A stretch of DNA of 64,000 nt from Bubalus kerabau (Eukaryota > Chordata > Mammalia > Artiodactyla > Bovidae), in the NCBI RefSeq assembly GCF_029407905.1, contig NC_073637.1, forward strand, positions 59,272,501 to 59,336,500, read 5' to 3'. Of the stretch, positions 43,993-57,631 are shown piece after piece. A program made the translations under genes and the position numbers. Position 1 is the first letter of the stretch, and every line of letters begins with the position of its first letter. The notes under the pieces were generated by a model that was not told where the DNA came from, made no database searches, and was given only the letters and a program-made list of their open reading frames with translations.

Positions 43993-45914
43993 AGACAATC
44001 ATTATTTCATTATTGTTATATTTTCCATAGTAGAATCTAATTATTTATAACATGAGAAGAGAAAAAAGGTACTTAAAACCATTTTTCTTCTCTATTTTAA
44101 CAACTGCATTGAGTAGTAATGTACAGTGAAAGAATGATTACAAATATATTGTTAACAACAAACATTTATTAAGCAATGTTTCCTGTATGTTTTGGCTTAG
44201 TCTTCCTAGGAAACAAACTCTGAGAGATTTCTGTGTAATTTGTGGGGAAGGGGAGCGCTGCTCTCAGGAACAATGCCTGTAAAGGAGAGAAGGAAGCTGA
44301 ACTGAGCAAAGGGAGAAGTTAAACTATGATGTTGTTGAAACTGAGATTTCATCTGATCCCACAAGAAGCTCTGGAGCTGGAATTTCTTTCTTGAGGGCCC
44401 TGGTCATTGTATTTCAACCAGACGATCCAAAGAGTAAGGGGCATAATCCTGGGCAGGACAGCACCCTTCAGCTGGCAGTTTACAGAAGGGTGCAGCTGAG
44501 GGTCATCAGCAGCCAACACTGCCTGCACCTGGAAGTGTGGAGGCACCCTTCTTATCCACTGTAATGACATTATCTTACATATTGTCTTACATCATCAGTG
44601 TTATGTGAAAACTGTTTCCCAGTAGGCTCAGAATAGGGAGCAGATAAAGGCAGCCTTGATTCATTGTCTTTGTCAATTTCCATGGTGTCAATACTCCCAC
44701 CCATGGCCAATTTCAAGTTAACAACTTGATAATGAACAGACTTAAGAAGTGGCCACAATCAGTCCACAACCAGCTCCTAGAAATATGAAAAGGCTTCAGA
44801 ACATCTCTTAATCGTTAACTCTTTGATAAAAAAATAGTATTAATTCCATTTGTGAAATGGGAGAGCATATAAGAAACACATTACTCAACAGGTTAATAGT
44901 AGTGATTCTGAAGGATATGGCATTATAGGGTTACTTTCACTTCCTGTCTACCATCTGACTTTTAGAAAGACAATATTTTATCCAAAAAAATATAATATAT
45001 TATGAAAGGAAAAAAAATAAACACATTGCTTAATTCTTCTGTGTATTCAACTTGCATATTTCCTTGCAAAATAAACACTAACTGTAGCATTTTCCACAGT
45101 TGCATTTAAACATGCCTATTTATACATATTCGATTTCTTATGTATAGTAAAACTATGTTTTAAAATTTTTCCAAAAAATAATATCTAAATACTGATTTGG
45201 TGAGCTACTATAGTGATTTCTTTTAGGTTAAGTAAAAAGTTTAAATTAGACTGAGTGCTAAGGAAATTCCAAATGTAAAATTTATATCATAAAATCTAGG
45301 CCTTTTTGTATCCCAAGTGTGATATGTAGAGATTTCTGAATATTTGAGACTAAAGGCAAAGTAACAAATGCAGGTGACTGTGTATTAAATCTTTTGTAAG
45401 AAGCTACTGGAGACATCTGGAAAAGTGAATCAAGATTTTTCAGTCTGGCTGAGAAAACAAGATTAGTATCAGCTGTGTTTGGAATTTAACTATAATAAGT
45501 TTAATGGATCATAGAAACCTGTTCATTCTTTTGTATGGCATTATTTTTAAGAAGCTAAAATGAGTTTTTAGGGCGATGAAAATACTCTTATGATACTATA
45601 ATGATAGATGTGGTTATACAATTGTCTAAGCTCACAAAATGTACAACTGGAAGAGTGAACCTAAACATAAAACTGTGGACTTTGGGTGATAATGATGTGC
45701 TAATGCAGGTTCATCAATTGTAGTAAATTTACTTCTCTGGTCATGGATATTGATGATGGAGGAGTCATGCATGTGGGGGGTGGATAGGGAACATGTGGGA
45801 AATCTTTTTACCTTCCTTTCATTTTTTCTGTGAATCTAAAAGTGTTCTATTCTAAATAAAATCTTTAAAGAAATCAAAGCTAAGGTTGTGTTTTATGAAC
45901 ATTGTGGAGCAACT
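43993..45914. other. unique sequence
   Basis: No repeat assigned with confidence. 44200-44570 is GC-richer than its surroundings and could be an unrecognised old LTR or DNA transposon. No exon supported. Confidence 0.45.
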
Positions 45915-46135
45915 ACAATGTAGTATAAAGAGCCTGCATTGTATAGAAGAAGAGATTTGGGTTGGAGTTTTAACTGCATGTCCTTGGGCAAATGTTCAAT
46001 TTCTCTGATCCCCAGTTTTCTCATCTGTATAAGAGAACGTATCAATAATACCTCTCTTGCAGGTTGTTGACAAGTTTAAATGGGAAATCTGATTGCTTAC
46101 GGTACAAGGGCATAATAAATTATAGCTGATGTAAT
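45915..46135 (+). mobile_element. MIR SINE
   Basis: 'gtataaagagcctgcattg', 'catgtccttgggcaaatg', 'tctctgatccccagttttct', 'catctgtataagagaacg', ending '...cataataaattatagctgatg'. Confidence 0.75.
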
Positions 46136-48289
46136 TAATGTTAGAAGCTGAGCATTTGGAACTGAGTTATCAGCAGACAAAAACAATTGTTTGATGTTTC
46201 TTGGCATTTTCCCTAAAAGTTAGAATAAATTATTTTCATTTGTGAGTAGAAGATATCAATAAACTCAAGGAGTATGTATGTACTTGCTCCCTATAGATAA
46301 CTCTGAAAGAATGAATTCTAATAGGTATTTAACATGAAACTCATTAAAATTCTAATCAGCGGCCCACAAATGGAACACAAACGATGAATGGAAGCCAGTA
46401 CAAATAAGAAATGTCCCAGAAAAAAAATAAGATAACTGAGATAAAATATATGAATTATCATGCTTATGAACAGCATGTTAGAAAGCTATTTTAATTGGTA
46501 TCACAGCAAACGCTCAAATTATAATGAAATGACAAGCTTAACCATTTCTCACTTGCTTTCCTGAAACTAACCTCCTTCCTATCTAAAGTAATCCACACGC
46601 AATATTGTGTTTCTTGTGAAACCCTGAGCTGCAGATAGACTGCATTCACTGGGAGAACTCATTAAGCAAACAATTCAAAGAGCGGCTTTGCTTTTGTACC
46701 AGGCCTTATATTGACAGATGCTAACCTTACCAGCAAGACTCCTCTTTTGTAATCTTGGGATAGGGAAGGAGGTTTTTTTCCTTTTGTAGCTTAGGGGAGG
46801 ACAGAGAGACACTGAAGTCTCATTTCTCTTACTCTTTAGCATGGCTTTTGGATACTTGTAAGTGGTACAGAAAAAGTAGACTTTACTATCTTTTCTTTTC
46901 TTTCCAGTTTTACTTTGTTTTGACTTGTGTCTTAGTCATATTTCATGTCCTCATAAAGGCTGTGGGCCATTTTTAATAGGCTTGGAGAGAAATGTTGCTT
47001 AACTTTTTTATATTGGCATGTTTTCATGCAAAGTGTGAGTAATACTGTTTCCATTGTTATTTGACAAAAGAATAAAAGAGAATTTTTCACTCACAATGAA
47101 AAAATGCTGACATGTACGAGATAAGTAAAGGATATACCCTTTACTTTTTTGCTTTCTGAGATTCTTTATATGTAATAGAAAATTTTTAAAAATTATATCC
47201 ATAATATCTAGTATCATGTTGTCCCTGTCAAAGTAAAATATTGTCTTGCTATTTTTATAAGAATCAATAATATAAAAGTGTCAGAATTTATGACTATCTT
47301 TAGAAAAATTCCAACTGGAAGACATATTCTGATGGAATTTAAAGAATTAAACATCCAAGGATTCTTTGTTCACACATGTTCTAATTTATGTATTAATCAA
47401 CAAATACAAGTGTTAGAAGAAATAGTTATGAATAAATGTAATTTCCATATGAGATCAGTTCTTTTAATGATTGGTGCTGTGGGGACTTGGTACATATCTA
47501 TTTGTTTTTACATTGATGGGCATGTTTTCAGAACTAAAAAGTATTTGGACAATAAAAACTTTTATTTTTAATTTTTTGAACTATTTGTGTGTTCTTATGT
47601 AGTGAAAGGAAATTTCTAAACCAAATATCTAGAGATTCTTTCTCCACAGACCATATATAAGTGATGATCTAAGTGACAGATTGATAACAAAAGTTTGGGG
47701 GCAATTCCCAATTCCTCCAGGGTTGACAAGAAGAGTATTATATAACTGAAAGGGTGTGAAACCTGAGGCTGTTCTTCTCCACCTGGTTGGGAATTATATA
47801 CATCTTTAACAATGTAGTCTACCAAGTTTAGGAATGAAAAAGTCAGTTAAATAAAGGAGACAGTAAAGACTCACAGCAAATCTGTGATGTTTGCTTGGAT
47901 ACTAGCAATCATGGTTTTAAATCCTGGTGATTCCTTCTCAGAATAAAATCATGGCATCTTTTTTTAAAGAACTCATGGGCTATTTCATTTATAGTTCATG
48001 ATTAATACAGTCAGGCATTAAAACCTTTTTTTTTTTTTTTTTTTACATTTGAACTGCAGTTGAGCCCAAGTGTGTTTCCTTGTTGAACAGAGGTATCATG
48101 TCTAATGTTAGCAGCCACACTAGCAAATCCTTTTTTTACCTGTAAATAATTATAGACACAGACAGTCTCAGAGAGCAAGTTAGATGAATAATTAAGTAAT
48201 TGCCTATCAAATAAACTACTAGGGGCTATGAACAGTGATCAGTGCAATTGATCCACTTGTGATATGCTGATAGGCATTCTGTGAAAGCT
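46136..48289. other. unique block
   Basis: No repeat recognised except a T19 tract (48026-48044). A 97-codon plus frame (47278-47571) has no recognised family. 46550-46760 is more balanced in base composition than its flanks and free of repeats. Confidence 0.45.
48026..48044. repeat. poly(T) tract
   Basis: T19 with no adjoining element recognised. Confidence 0.9.
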
Positions 48290-48505
48290 TCATGGTTAAT
48301 GGCTCTTGGATTCTGAGTCAGATAAACCCAAATTAAAATCTTGGCTCCTGTCCTTATCTTCTTTAAGTTTAAAATTCTTCTTTATCTATAAAATGGGTAT
48401 ATATTAACTCCTGGGGTTATTGTGGAGAATAAATGAAGTCATAAATATAAAGTGCTTAATAGTGGTTGACATAGAATAGAGGTGCAATACATATTTATAA
48501 TGGCT
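48290..48505 (+). mobile_element. MIR SINE
   Basis: 'ggctcttggattctgagtcag', 'ctttatctataaaatgggta', 'cctggggttattgtggagaa', 'aaagtgcttaatagtgg' in MIR order. Confidence 0.75.
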
Positions 48506-51500
48506 ACTAAGAAACATTATCTTGTGAGACCCTTTGAAATTAGTTAAACTAGATACCTGATCTTTTCCACTCAAAAGCTTTGAAATAGCTCAAAGCTTTG
48601 ACTGGATCGAAGTTTAACCTCCTTGGTCGATGTTCATGTCTTTCTCTCTCTCTCTACTAGTGTACAAGATAGGATGAAGAGGGGTCATGATTGATTTTAG
48701 ACCTAGAAAATATATTATTGATAAATTTATGAATTCATTCTTGGCTTAGGATACTTATTAACTTTCTATGTCAGAAGAGAAGTAAAAGATAGGTATTTGC
48801 GTTTTATACAAATAACTGACTCCATCAAGTAATTCCAGAGACAAGATCTTCTTCCCTTCATTTGAAAGGATGGTTATCTTCAGGCAGTTTTACAACTTTG
48901 CCTGAATAGAAAAAAAAAATCTCTATTAATTCAGGAACTCTAAAGTAAAAGCTAGAACTCTGAAGGAAGGGCTTTATGGCTGATGACAGTCCAGTATTTT
49001 ATCCTTGTCTGGTTTCAGCTGGCTCTCATTATGTGAACAAAGTACACACTTTCAGATTGGATCCAAAATTCCTACTTTGTGTGACCCAGATGTTGTTTCA
49101 CCTTTTTCTCCTTTGTTATTTACATATGAATGGCTACTTTACTTACACCTTCAAAAGTCATTAGCCCTTTTAATTTCACCGTCTTTCTTACTGGATTTTT
49201 CAAGTAGTATTGCATACATCAACAAATATGGCATTACATTCTTACAGTTTTCTTCAAATAGCTAAATAGAGAAGCATGAAATTGTCAATCCAGATTAGCA
49301 AGTGTCCCATCAAATCTGTTGGTTCATCCCAAGCCAATACTAAATTCAACTGAATGTCATATACTTACTAAGCAACTTGGTATAATCACAAACAAAAGAG
49401 CAGAAATACCCATGTACATGCCCACTTTTTCTGAACTTTTCTCATCAATATTTTTTGATGTTGTCCAAAGAAAAGCAGTTTACAGCTTTTGGCTTGAAAA
49501 GATTATATTATGCTCAGCTAAATAAATTGTCATGGAAAGTGATAAAATTGCAGGAGGGGCATTGTCTAGAGAAGATAAAGTAAATCACTGTCTTACATCA
49601 GATTTGATTTAATAATCTTCATTGCATAGTTTGTCTGAAGTTCTCTAGCTTAAAAAAAAAAGTCTAAACCTTCTTTCTTACATGAAAAGCAAAATCTGCT
49701 TCATACACATCTCACATAAAGAGGAAAAAAATGTATTATAGTACTTCAGTCCCTGGAAGACACTGCATAGCTGTAATTTTTAGTAAATGATCTGAGGCCA
49801 TAGCATGTTACCGAAGGTAAATATCTACGTGCCAGTTTATAGAGACAGAACAATTCTTTGTTTAATGTATTCATTATTTTTACAGGACTCTAGAGAAAAT
49901 CCTGTCCTCAGAGGCACTCCTTTCCCATTGTAAAATTACATAATTTAAAATTGCTGCTGCTGTTTAAATAGCTTGTTTTTAAGTAGTTTGGGATTAAAAC
50001 CAACTGATAAATTCATAGTCACAAAATATTTCTGCCCTGTCTTGTAACTTTCTTCTTTCTGTTGAAGAGAGAAAATAGCATACCTATAAGATATGTCCTC
50101 GTCAGCTTTGATTCCTCCAGATGAATTTGCAGCTTTATTTAATAAGCTAAGATTTACTCTTGCTGCCTGCAGCCTCCTATTATCTTAGCTGCTTCTAGGA
50201 TGTTCATGATCTAGTTGAGAGAAATGCAACATTTAAGTGTGGACAGTTACCAAGTTCTCTTCCCAGGAATGAAAATAATGAGGGATGGAGACTGATCTAG
50301 AGAGATTTCTTGATTGAAGAAACTTGAATTAGAGTGCTGTGCTTGGAAGCTGCCCTTCCAAGAAGAAGAGAGTTGGCAAATGCTAATACTGCTCTTTCTA
50401 GAGGTCTTCATGAATATATGATATTTCTGGTGTTGTATCATGTAACAACAGTGGTGTTGGCCTTTAACTAGCCTTTCCACCCATTCTACCTGGCATCCTA
50501 ATGTTGTGTATTATTCTACTAAAAGTACAACTCTTTTATGACTTTCTGTCCAAAAACATCTATAATGATTATGGCATGATTATAAATTAAGCAATATTCC
50601 TCACTCCTTCAGTAGTGCCCCTTGTAATATGGTTACCACTCACCTGCCCATTCTTTCTTTACTTTGTTTCTGTTCTTACTGTGTGTACCAGGAAATTGAG
50701 TACTTACTATGTCTTAAGCATAGTCCTCATTTCCCCTCTCACAGTACATCGAAAGTCCTCTTTTCTGTGTCTATGTACTGTTCAAGGTGTTTTTCAGATG
50801 CCATCTTCACCTTATATATTTTCTGACTCCCTCAGACCAAGGAGATCTTTCTGTTATTTAGCTTTTTATTTCTTTCATGACATTGGTCATAGGAATCTTG
50901 AGTCAGATTTTCATATTTTCTAGTCACATTCCTTTTCCTCCTGAAATATTTAGCTCTTTAAAAATTGAGATTATATCTCATTTATTTATTTATTTATCTC
51001 ATTGGTTAGTACACAGGTACACACAATTGTTCAATAGCTCTATTACAATTCCATTATAAGGGGAAGGCTGCCATGGCCATCTAGTACTGTGTTTATAGAA
51101 GGGTTGGCTTTAAAGCATGCAAAGGATTTTTGATGTGTTAAAATCGGCTGAATTACTGATGCAACAGAACATGGGAGCAGACGAGTTTCTTTCTATTGTT
51201 TGTCCAAAAAGCACTAAGTCATGAGCTTTTACTGGATCGCCTTCACCTTATCAGTGGCATATACTATTGCTTCCACTGAGCAAGATTTTAACCTTCCGTT
51301 AAAGCAAAGCATGGACATTTTCAGACTTAAATTACATCATGTAACAGGACACAAGAGATACTTGATATCCATTTGAGTGAGGTTTTAATGGATAAAGTAA
51401 ACCTTTTCTTGCAGTGGGGAATACCTTAATAAACTCACACACTTGGTTCGACTTGCAGAGCTCTATGATGGGAAACTTGAGTATGGTCTTTGAAAGGTTT

Positions 51501-52354
51501 CAGGTCCATTTTGTAAAATTATCAATGGTTTTCACTTAGACTGGAATGTCACTAAAAGAAATCTTGGTTAACTCTAAACAAAAACCTAGAAATGTTAGAG
51601 GTTATTGGGCTCTTTCATTCTATACTGTTCGAAATGAATAGTCTTGCACTACAGTTTTACTCTGAGAAAGCTTTTCCACTTGGACATGACCTCTTCTGTA
51701 GAACATGTCCACACATATTCTACCATATAATCATGGAGAACAGAATCATGGATGAGCAACAAATTTTAGCACTACTGTTTCTGTACAAGATTTTTTTTTT
51801 TTAATTATGCTGATTTAGAATGATGCAACAACCCATAGTCCTTATCAGGGCAGTGAAAACTGGATCTGACAACCACCTAGTTCAGCAGACACTCTGTTAC
51901 AGTTACAGAAAGCAGTATATTTTAGTCCTACACCCTGGTATATACTATGATTATCTGCTTAGTATGTTCAGAGCTGTTTATAATACTAATATTGTAATCA
52001 ATTTGACAAAATTTAAAGAGAGGCAGCTCTGTGCAAGATGCCCGTCATACTCTTCTTTCTTTACGCCTCCTCTCATATCCAGTGGCCGTTCATAGGTTTT
52101 TCTTCCATTGGTAGGCAAGTGGGATATCCAAAAAATTTAAAGACTTAAGTTCATATTTGTAGTTGAATTATGCTTCACTTGGAATTTAGTGCTTAGACAG
52201 ACGGTTGAAGGTAAGAAGCAGTATACTAGATCTCAGAAGTTGATGTTAAAATAATATTATGGTTGTCAGGTTTGGATGAAACTACTAGTTTTCTACCCTA
52301 ATACCTGCTGTATGTAAGTTAGAGCTCTCACTTTTTGTGGAGAGTAGGGGCTGG
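48506..52354. other. long mostly unique block
   Basis: 3.8 kb without Bov elements, the longest such stretch here. 50600-51000 carries L2-like phrases ('gagtacttactatgtcttaag', 'ctttaaaaattgagattat') and an ATTT run; a CT run lies at 48643-48655. Frames at 49005-49265 and 50615-50923 have no family resemblance. Confidence 0.45.
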
Positions 52355-52572
52355 GTCTATGAAAGCGCAAGTGTTACTCCCTCAGTGGTGTCCAACTCTT
52401 TGAGACCCCATGGACTGTGGCCAGCCAGGCTTCTCTGTCCGTGGAATTCTCTAGGCAAGAATACTGGAATAGGTGGCAATTCCCTTTTTCAGAGGATCTT
52501 CCCAAACCAGGGACCTAACCCAGGGTCTCATGCATTGCAGGTGGATTCTTTACCATCTGAGCCACCTATAGC
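52355..52572 (-). mobile_element. Bov-tA SINE
   Basis: 'gtgttactccctcagtggtg', 'ggccagccaggcttctctg', reverse B box region 'gggacctaacccaggg' and head 'gagccacctatagctgc'. More diverged than its neighbours. Confidence 0.9.
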
Positions 52573-53514
52573 TGCCTCATAAGAAAATATACAAAACAAA
52601 ACAAAAAATACATTTTCCAGTCTCTTTTCCAGACAAGGGAAGCCAACAGAATTCTGTTGAAAGGGATGCTGGCAGAAACATAAAGTAGCAGCTTCTAGGA
52701 ATTTCCTTTAAAGACATGTGCTTTCTATTTCTTCTTGTCTTCTTGCTCCGTCTTATTCTTGGAATTTTTATGTGGTAGCCAGAATTCTAGTTAGGACCTT
52801 GAAAAAGAATTTATTTCCTGGTGTGACCAGGAAGAAAACTGGAAACAATCCGGATTCTTAGGACTTTGATGAGCAGAGCTTTCTTTACAGATCTAAGCAG
52901 CTGTATCTAGACTTTTATTTGCGAGAGAAATAACTTTCTGTGTTGATTATGTCCCTATTATTTTTGCTCTCTATTACCATTAGTCATATTGAGGTCCCAC
53001 AGAACAGTATGGCACTTAGAGAATTACTAGTGAATCATAGAATAACGATACTTAAAAGGATCTTAGACTTTGTCTGTCTGGTTTGTCATTGTATTTCCAG
53101 CACCTAGAAACAGTGTCTGAAGCAATCAGGTATGAAGATATTGAATGAATACATTTCTGAATAGTCTGCAAACAAGATTTTTTGTTTCTCCCCCTCATTC
53201 GAGAGTCCTATTTCTAATTTCTGTTTCACGTCTTACGTCACTGGCCAGAGTATCTAAGACAGTGTGGATTTTTGTTTTCACTTTACTGTTTACAAAATGG
53301 ATTTCTAGTATAGTCACCTTTTGAGGAGAGTGTTGGTACTTGAGCTGAATGTTTCCTGAATGCTGTTTTTCTGTAATTTTACAAGACTGTATCAGATTTT
53401 TTTAAGTTCAAAGGCTTCCTAAAATCCTATGATGAATTCTTCATCTTAGTTATATCTATTTCTAAGTTGAAATGTTTCCATTCTTACAGATCACCCCCCT
53501 GCCCGTGTACACAT
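52573..53514. other. unique sequence with an L2 3' scrap
   Basis: 53080-53150 ('tctggtttgtcattgtatttcc', 'agcacctagaaacagtgtctg', '...tattgaatgaata') is a sense L2 3' end. The rest is unassigned. Confidence 0.5.
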
Positions 53515-53735
53515 GCATGTGTGTAAGTTGCTTCAGTTGTGTCTGACTTTTTGAGACCCTTTGGACCGTAGTCCACAAGGCTCCTCTGTCCATGGGATTC
53601 TCTAGGCAAGAATACTAGGGTCAGTGCCATTTCCTTCCCTAGGGGATCTTCCCAACTCAGGGATCAAACCCACATCTCTTATGTTTCCTGCAGTGGCAGG
53701 CAGGTTCTTGACCACACACCACCTGGGAAGCACCA
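53515..53735 (-). mobile_element. Bov-tA SINE
   Basis: 'gtgtgtaagttgcttcagttg', 'cacaaggctcctctgtcc', reverse B box 'gggatcaaaccc' and head 'caccacctgggaagcacc'. Confidence 0.92.
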
Positions 53736-54031
53736 ACCCCTCCCCGCCCCAAATATACTTTATATATTTAGAGAAGCAAATTGTTCTTCAGTCAATAAAA
53801 ATCAGTTCTGACTCGCATTTATGACTCATAGCCTGAAAAATCTTCAAATAGAAAAGACAATTTAAAAAACATTTTAACACAGAGATTAACAAATAAAATT
53901 GTTTAAAGAAGATGATGGTTCTTTTGGAAAATTGCCTTTGATGCAAATACAAGAAATCCAAGCAAAGTAGTAACTTTCCAAAGAAATAATTTTTCAGTAA
54001 AATCATCTCTATGGTATGTTTATTAATGTAT

Positions 54032-54945
54032 CAGTTCAGTTCAGTTCAGTCGCTCAGTTGTGTCCGACTCTTTGTGACCCCGTGAATTGCAGCACGCCAG
54101 GCCTCCCTGTCCATCACCAACTCCCTGAGTTCACTCAGACTCACATCCATCGAGTCAGTGATGCCATCCAGCCATCTCATCCTCTGTCATCCCCTTCTCC
54201 TCCTGCCCCCAATCCCTCCCAGCATCAGGGTCTTTTCCAATGAGTCAACTCTTCACATGAAGTGGCCAAAGTACTGGAGTTTCAGCTTTAGCATCATTCC
54301 TTCCAAAGAAATCCCAGGGCTGATCTCCTTCAGAATGGACTGGTTGGATCTCCTTGCAGTCCAAGGGACTCTCAACAGTCTTCTCCAACACCACAGTTTA
54401 TGTAAAGTTTAAAAATAAAATAAAATAAAAAAATTAAAAATACAGTTGCTATATGATCCAAAAAAAAAAAAAAAAGCATCAATTCTTCGGCGCTCAGCCT
54501 TCTTCACAGTCCAACTCTCACATCCATACATGACCACAGGAAAAACCATAGCCTTGACTAGACGGACCTTTGTTGGCAAAGTAATGTCTCTGGTTTTGAA
54601 TATGCTATCTAGGTTGGACATAACTTTCCTTCCAAGGAGTAAGCGTCTTTTAATTTCATGGCTGCAGTCACCATCTGCAGTGATTTTGGAGCCCAAACAA
54701 ATAAAGTCTGACACTGTTGCCACTGTTTCCCCATCTATTTCCCATGAAGTGATGGAACTGGATGCCATGATCTTCATTTTCTGAATGTTGAGCTTTAAGC
54801 CAACTTTTTCACTCTCCACTTTCACTTTCATCAAGAGGCTTTTTAGTTCCTTTTCACTTTCTGCCATAAGGGTGGTGTCATCTGCATATCTGAGGTTATT
54901 GATATTTCTTCCGGCAATCTTGATTCCAGCTTGTGTTTCTTCCAG
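54032..54945 (-). mobile_element. BovB LINE 3' part with a nested insert
   Basis: Antisense BovB from a 'cagttcagttcag' tail to a 5' truncation just upstream of the YADD box (intact, 54877-54888). Coding blocks QKMKIMASSSITSW, SHEIKRRLLLGRKV and VVMYGCESWT are readable in one frame at 54867-54472. The frame is interrupted by a foreign A-rich piece at 54399-54471, after which BovB resumes at the expected base. Confidence 0.95.
54399..54471 (+). mobile_element. A-tailed insert inside BovB, probably L1-derived
   Basis: BovB stops at '...ccacagtt' (54398) and resumes with 'aaaagcatc' (from 54472). Between lie AT-rich sequence, 'tacagttgctatatgatcc', which resembles the L1 ORF2 stretch seen at 16195-16215, and an A16 run (54460-54475). 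No TSD flanks it. Confidence 0.6.
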
Positions 54946-56751
54946 TCATTTCATATAATTAATGCAGTGGTTTGTTACAAGATGTTAATAAGACCAATTG
55001 AAATATTTAAAAAGGCTTTGTTTGCTTATTCTAATCATATTGCTAGTTAATGTCTCTAGCGGTGTAGAGCAGAGATCTGAGTTGTTAGTCACAGCTTCCT
55101 TTCCAATTTTGAGAATTTAAAGAGGCCATGATCAAGATTATCTATTAATATAGTTACCAATTATTTAAATATTTTTGGCACATTGTACCTCAAATTAATG
55201 TTGTTCCCATTTATAGATTAATTTATGTAATCTATAAAAGAGACAAAGTAGAAGATAAAGTCACAAATAATTTCTAAAACTGACTCCTAAGGTTTTAAAA
55301 TATTTATTTTATCACATTTTAGGATTTGTATCCCTTCCTCTGTATACCCTAATACATGATTTTTTCATTAATTTATAAAGTTGATTTATTAGTAGTGGTG
55401 GCAGTGAGAATTTCTGTTATGTTGCAGTTGTCAGATAGAATGGTTTAAGACCAATTTCTCTAAAAGAGGTTCTGTTCATTATTTCCATAAATTTAATGCA
55501 TTATCTCTCTTGTTCATATATTAGGTAGGTTTATTTAGTACCTCACCACATACTGCAGCATTAACTCTCCTGAAGGTTGTGCTTCCATCAGTATTGTTTA
55601 TAATCAGGTATTTTGTTGCCAGAGTATTGAGGGATTTCTGTAGTCATGAGAGAGAAATCGTGTTTTAAAAATTTACAGCAAACTGTGTCACAGCCCTGGC
55701 CTTCTTACTATCACAGGCAGAAAAATTTAGTTAAATTGCTATAATATTAAAGAAGTGTTGTCTAGTTAGTTGGTTTTTATCTGCTGTTAATCTGCAATAC
55801 AAATGTCTGAACTCAGTCCATTCCAAAGGCGATAACTTCAACTTGTCTACTCTTTGATTTTTATCAAAAAGTGGATTGAATGAAACAGTGTGAATGGGAA
55901 ATAATTGTTTGGACACATAATTCATTTATTCCTTTAGCCAGTCTCCTTTTTAACCTGAATTTTAATCTGCTTTTTAATCTGAATCAAAATGGATTTCTAG
56001 AAGCTGTTTACTTAGATTTCATTGTTTTGGGGACCTCACTTATATCTTTCCACCAGATCCCAAAGAACTGTCTCCATTGAGCATTCTCCCTTCAAGGTCT
56101 GTTGAGGGTTCTTTGAGGTCACAATTAATGCCGTTAAAGGTGTTCTCATAAATCTTACACAGATGTATCCAGAGCCTTTTGGACATCATGATCAGATGAG
56201 AGTTTCCAGGTGCCATAATCTCAACACAATCACTGTTATTCCTGAATTTACTTTAACTACTAAACCTGCTTGTCTTCCCGTGTTCCCTTTCCCAATAATT
56301 AGAGTAACTATACAATTTGCCACATCAGTCAATTACTAATCTTTATCATTCCATCTATGAGATATCTCTAAAATCCATCCACCTTTGAGAAGCCTCACTG
56401 CCCTAACTTAGTATTACTGATAATTTTCTTTTTGCCCCAAGCTCCGGTATGGCTCACCAAGGCACTGTCACTGATGCTGTTTATTTAACACTTGAAATTT
56501 TGTTCATAATGGATTTTTAAAAATTATTTTTGGTTTAAAAATATTTTGTTAAAATATTTTAGCATTAATATCGACACTAATATTTTAATATCAATTTTAT
56601 AGAAACTTAAATATTATGTGTTATTTATCTTGGTTTTGGAGTTTGGGGTTAAATTTTGTGCCTGAGGCAAGTACCTCACTCACTTTAGTCTCAACAGTGT
56701 TTCCCAGATCCCCATTTCTTGGCTTCCCTAGTTTTCTTTTTCACCTGTATG
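54946..56751. other. unique sequence
   Basis: 1.8 kb of AT-rich DNA with no element assigned; very AT-rich near 56500-56610. No supported ORF. Confidence 0.45.
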
Positions 56752-56757
56752 TATGTG

Positions 56758-56960
56758 AAGTAACTCAGTCGTGTCCGACTCTTTGCAACCCCATGGACTG
56801 TAGCCTACGACACTCTTTCATCCATGGGATTTTCCAGGCAAGAGTACTGGAGTAGGTTGCCATTTCCTTCTCCAGAGGATCTTCCTGACCCAGGGATCGA
56901 ACCCGGGTCTCCCACACTGTAGTCAGACGCTTTACCTTCTGAGCCACCAGGGGAACAAAA
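56758..56960 (-). mobile_element. Bov-tA SINE
   Basis: 'gaagtaactcagtcgtgtcc', reverse B box 'gggatcgaacccggg', head 'gagccaccaggggaac'. Short TSD 'tatgtg' (56752-56757, 56961-56966). Confidence 0.94.
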
Positions 56961-57198
56961 TATGTGCAAATATAAATACCAGCAAAGGATTAGAGGATGG
57001 CAGGCAGAGGGAGCAGAGGGATCAGGACTTTGCCTTCCAGTCTAAAGCTGTTACAAGGGAGGTGGGGAGGAAGACTTAATACCAAGTAAAATTTAAATTG
57101 TTAGTAATTACCTTGGACTAATCACTCAATTTCTGATTAAGATCATATTTGCAATTTAAAGTACCTGCAGACTGAACTACCGAGAGGTGATGGAATCG

Positions 57199-57410
57199 TG
57201 GGCTTCCCTGGTAGCTCAGCTGATAAAGAATCTGCTTGCAATGCAGGACACTCCAGTTTGATTCCTAGGTCAGGAAGATCCCCTGGAGAAGGGATAGGCT
57301 ACCCACTCCAGTATTCTTGCCTGGAGAATTCTCATGGACAGAGGAACCTGGCAGGCTATTGTCCATAAGGTTGCAAAGAGTCAGACATGACTGAGCAACT
57401 AAGCACAGCA
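57199..57410 (+). mobile_element. Bov-tA SINE
   Basis: Head 'gggcttccctggtagctcag', body 'cctggagaagggataggc', tail 'gactgagcaactaagcac'. Likely TSD 'atggaat' (57190-57196, 57413-57419). Confidence 0.95.
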
Positions 57411-57631
57411 CAATGGAATGGTATTAGGCCCACTACTCTTTCATCTAGGGCTGAGTGAACTTTCCTCCTTCAACTAAATAAGGGGAAAGATCAAAACAGA
57501 AAAATTCTGATGTTCCTAGTAATGTCACAAGCCAGGCTTGTTTTACATATTGACCACGTCAATTTATTTGATTGCTATATCTCCTCTTTAAGAAGGTTTA
57601 CTTTCAAAATCTAGAATGGTACCCAGTGCAT

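Noticed and set aside
50615..50923. 102-codon plus-strand ORF
   Set aside because: Lies in a pyrimidine-rich, L2-like stretch; no family resemblance or splice framing.
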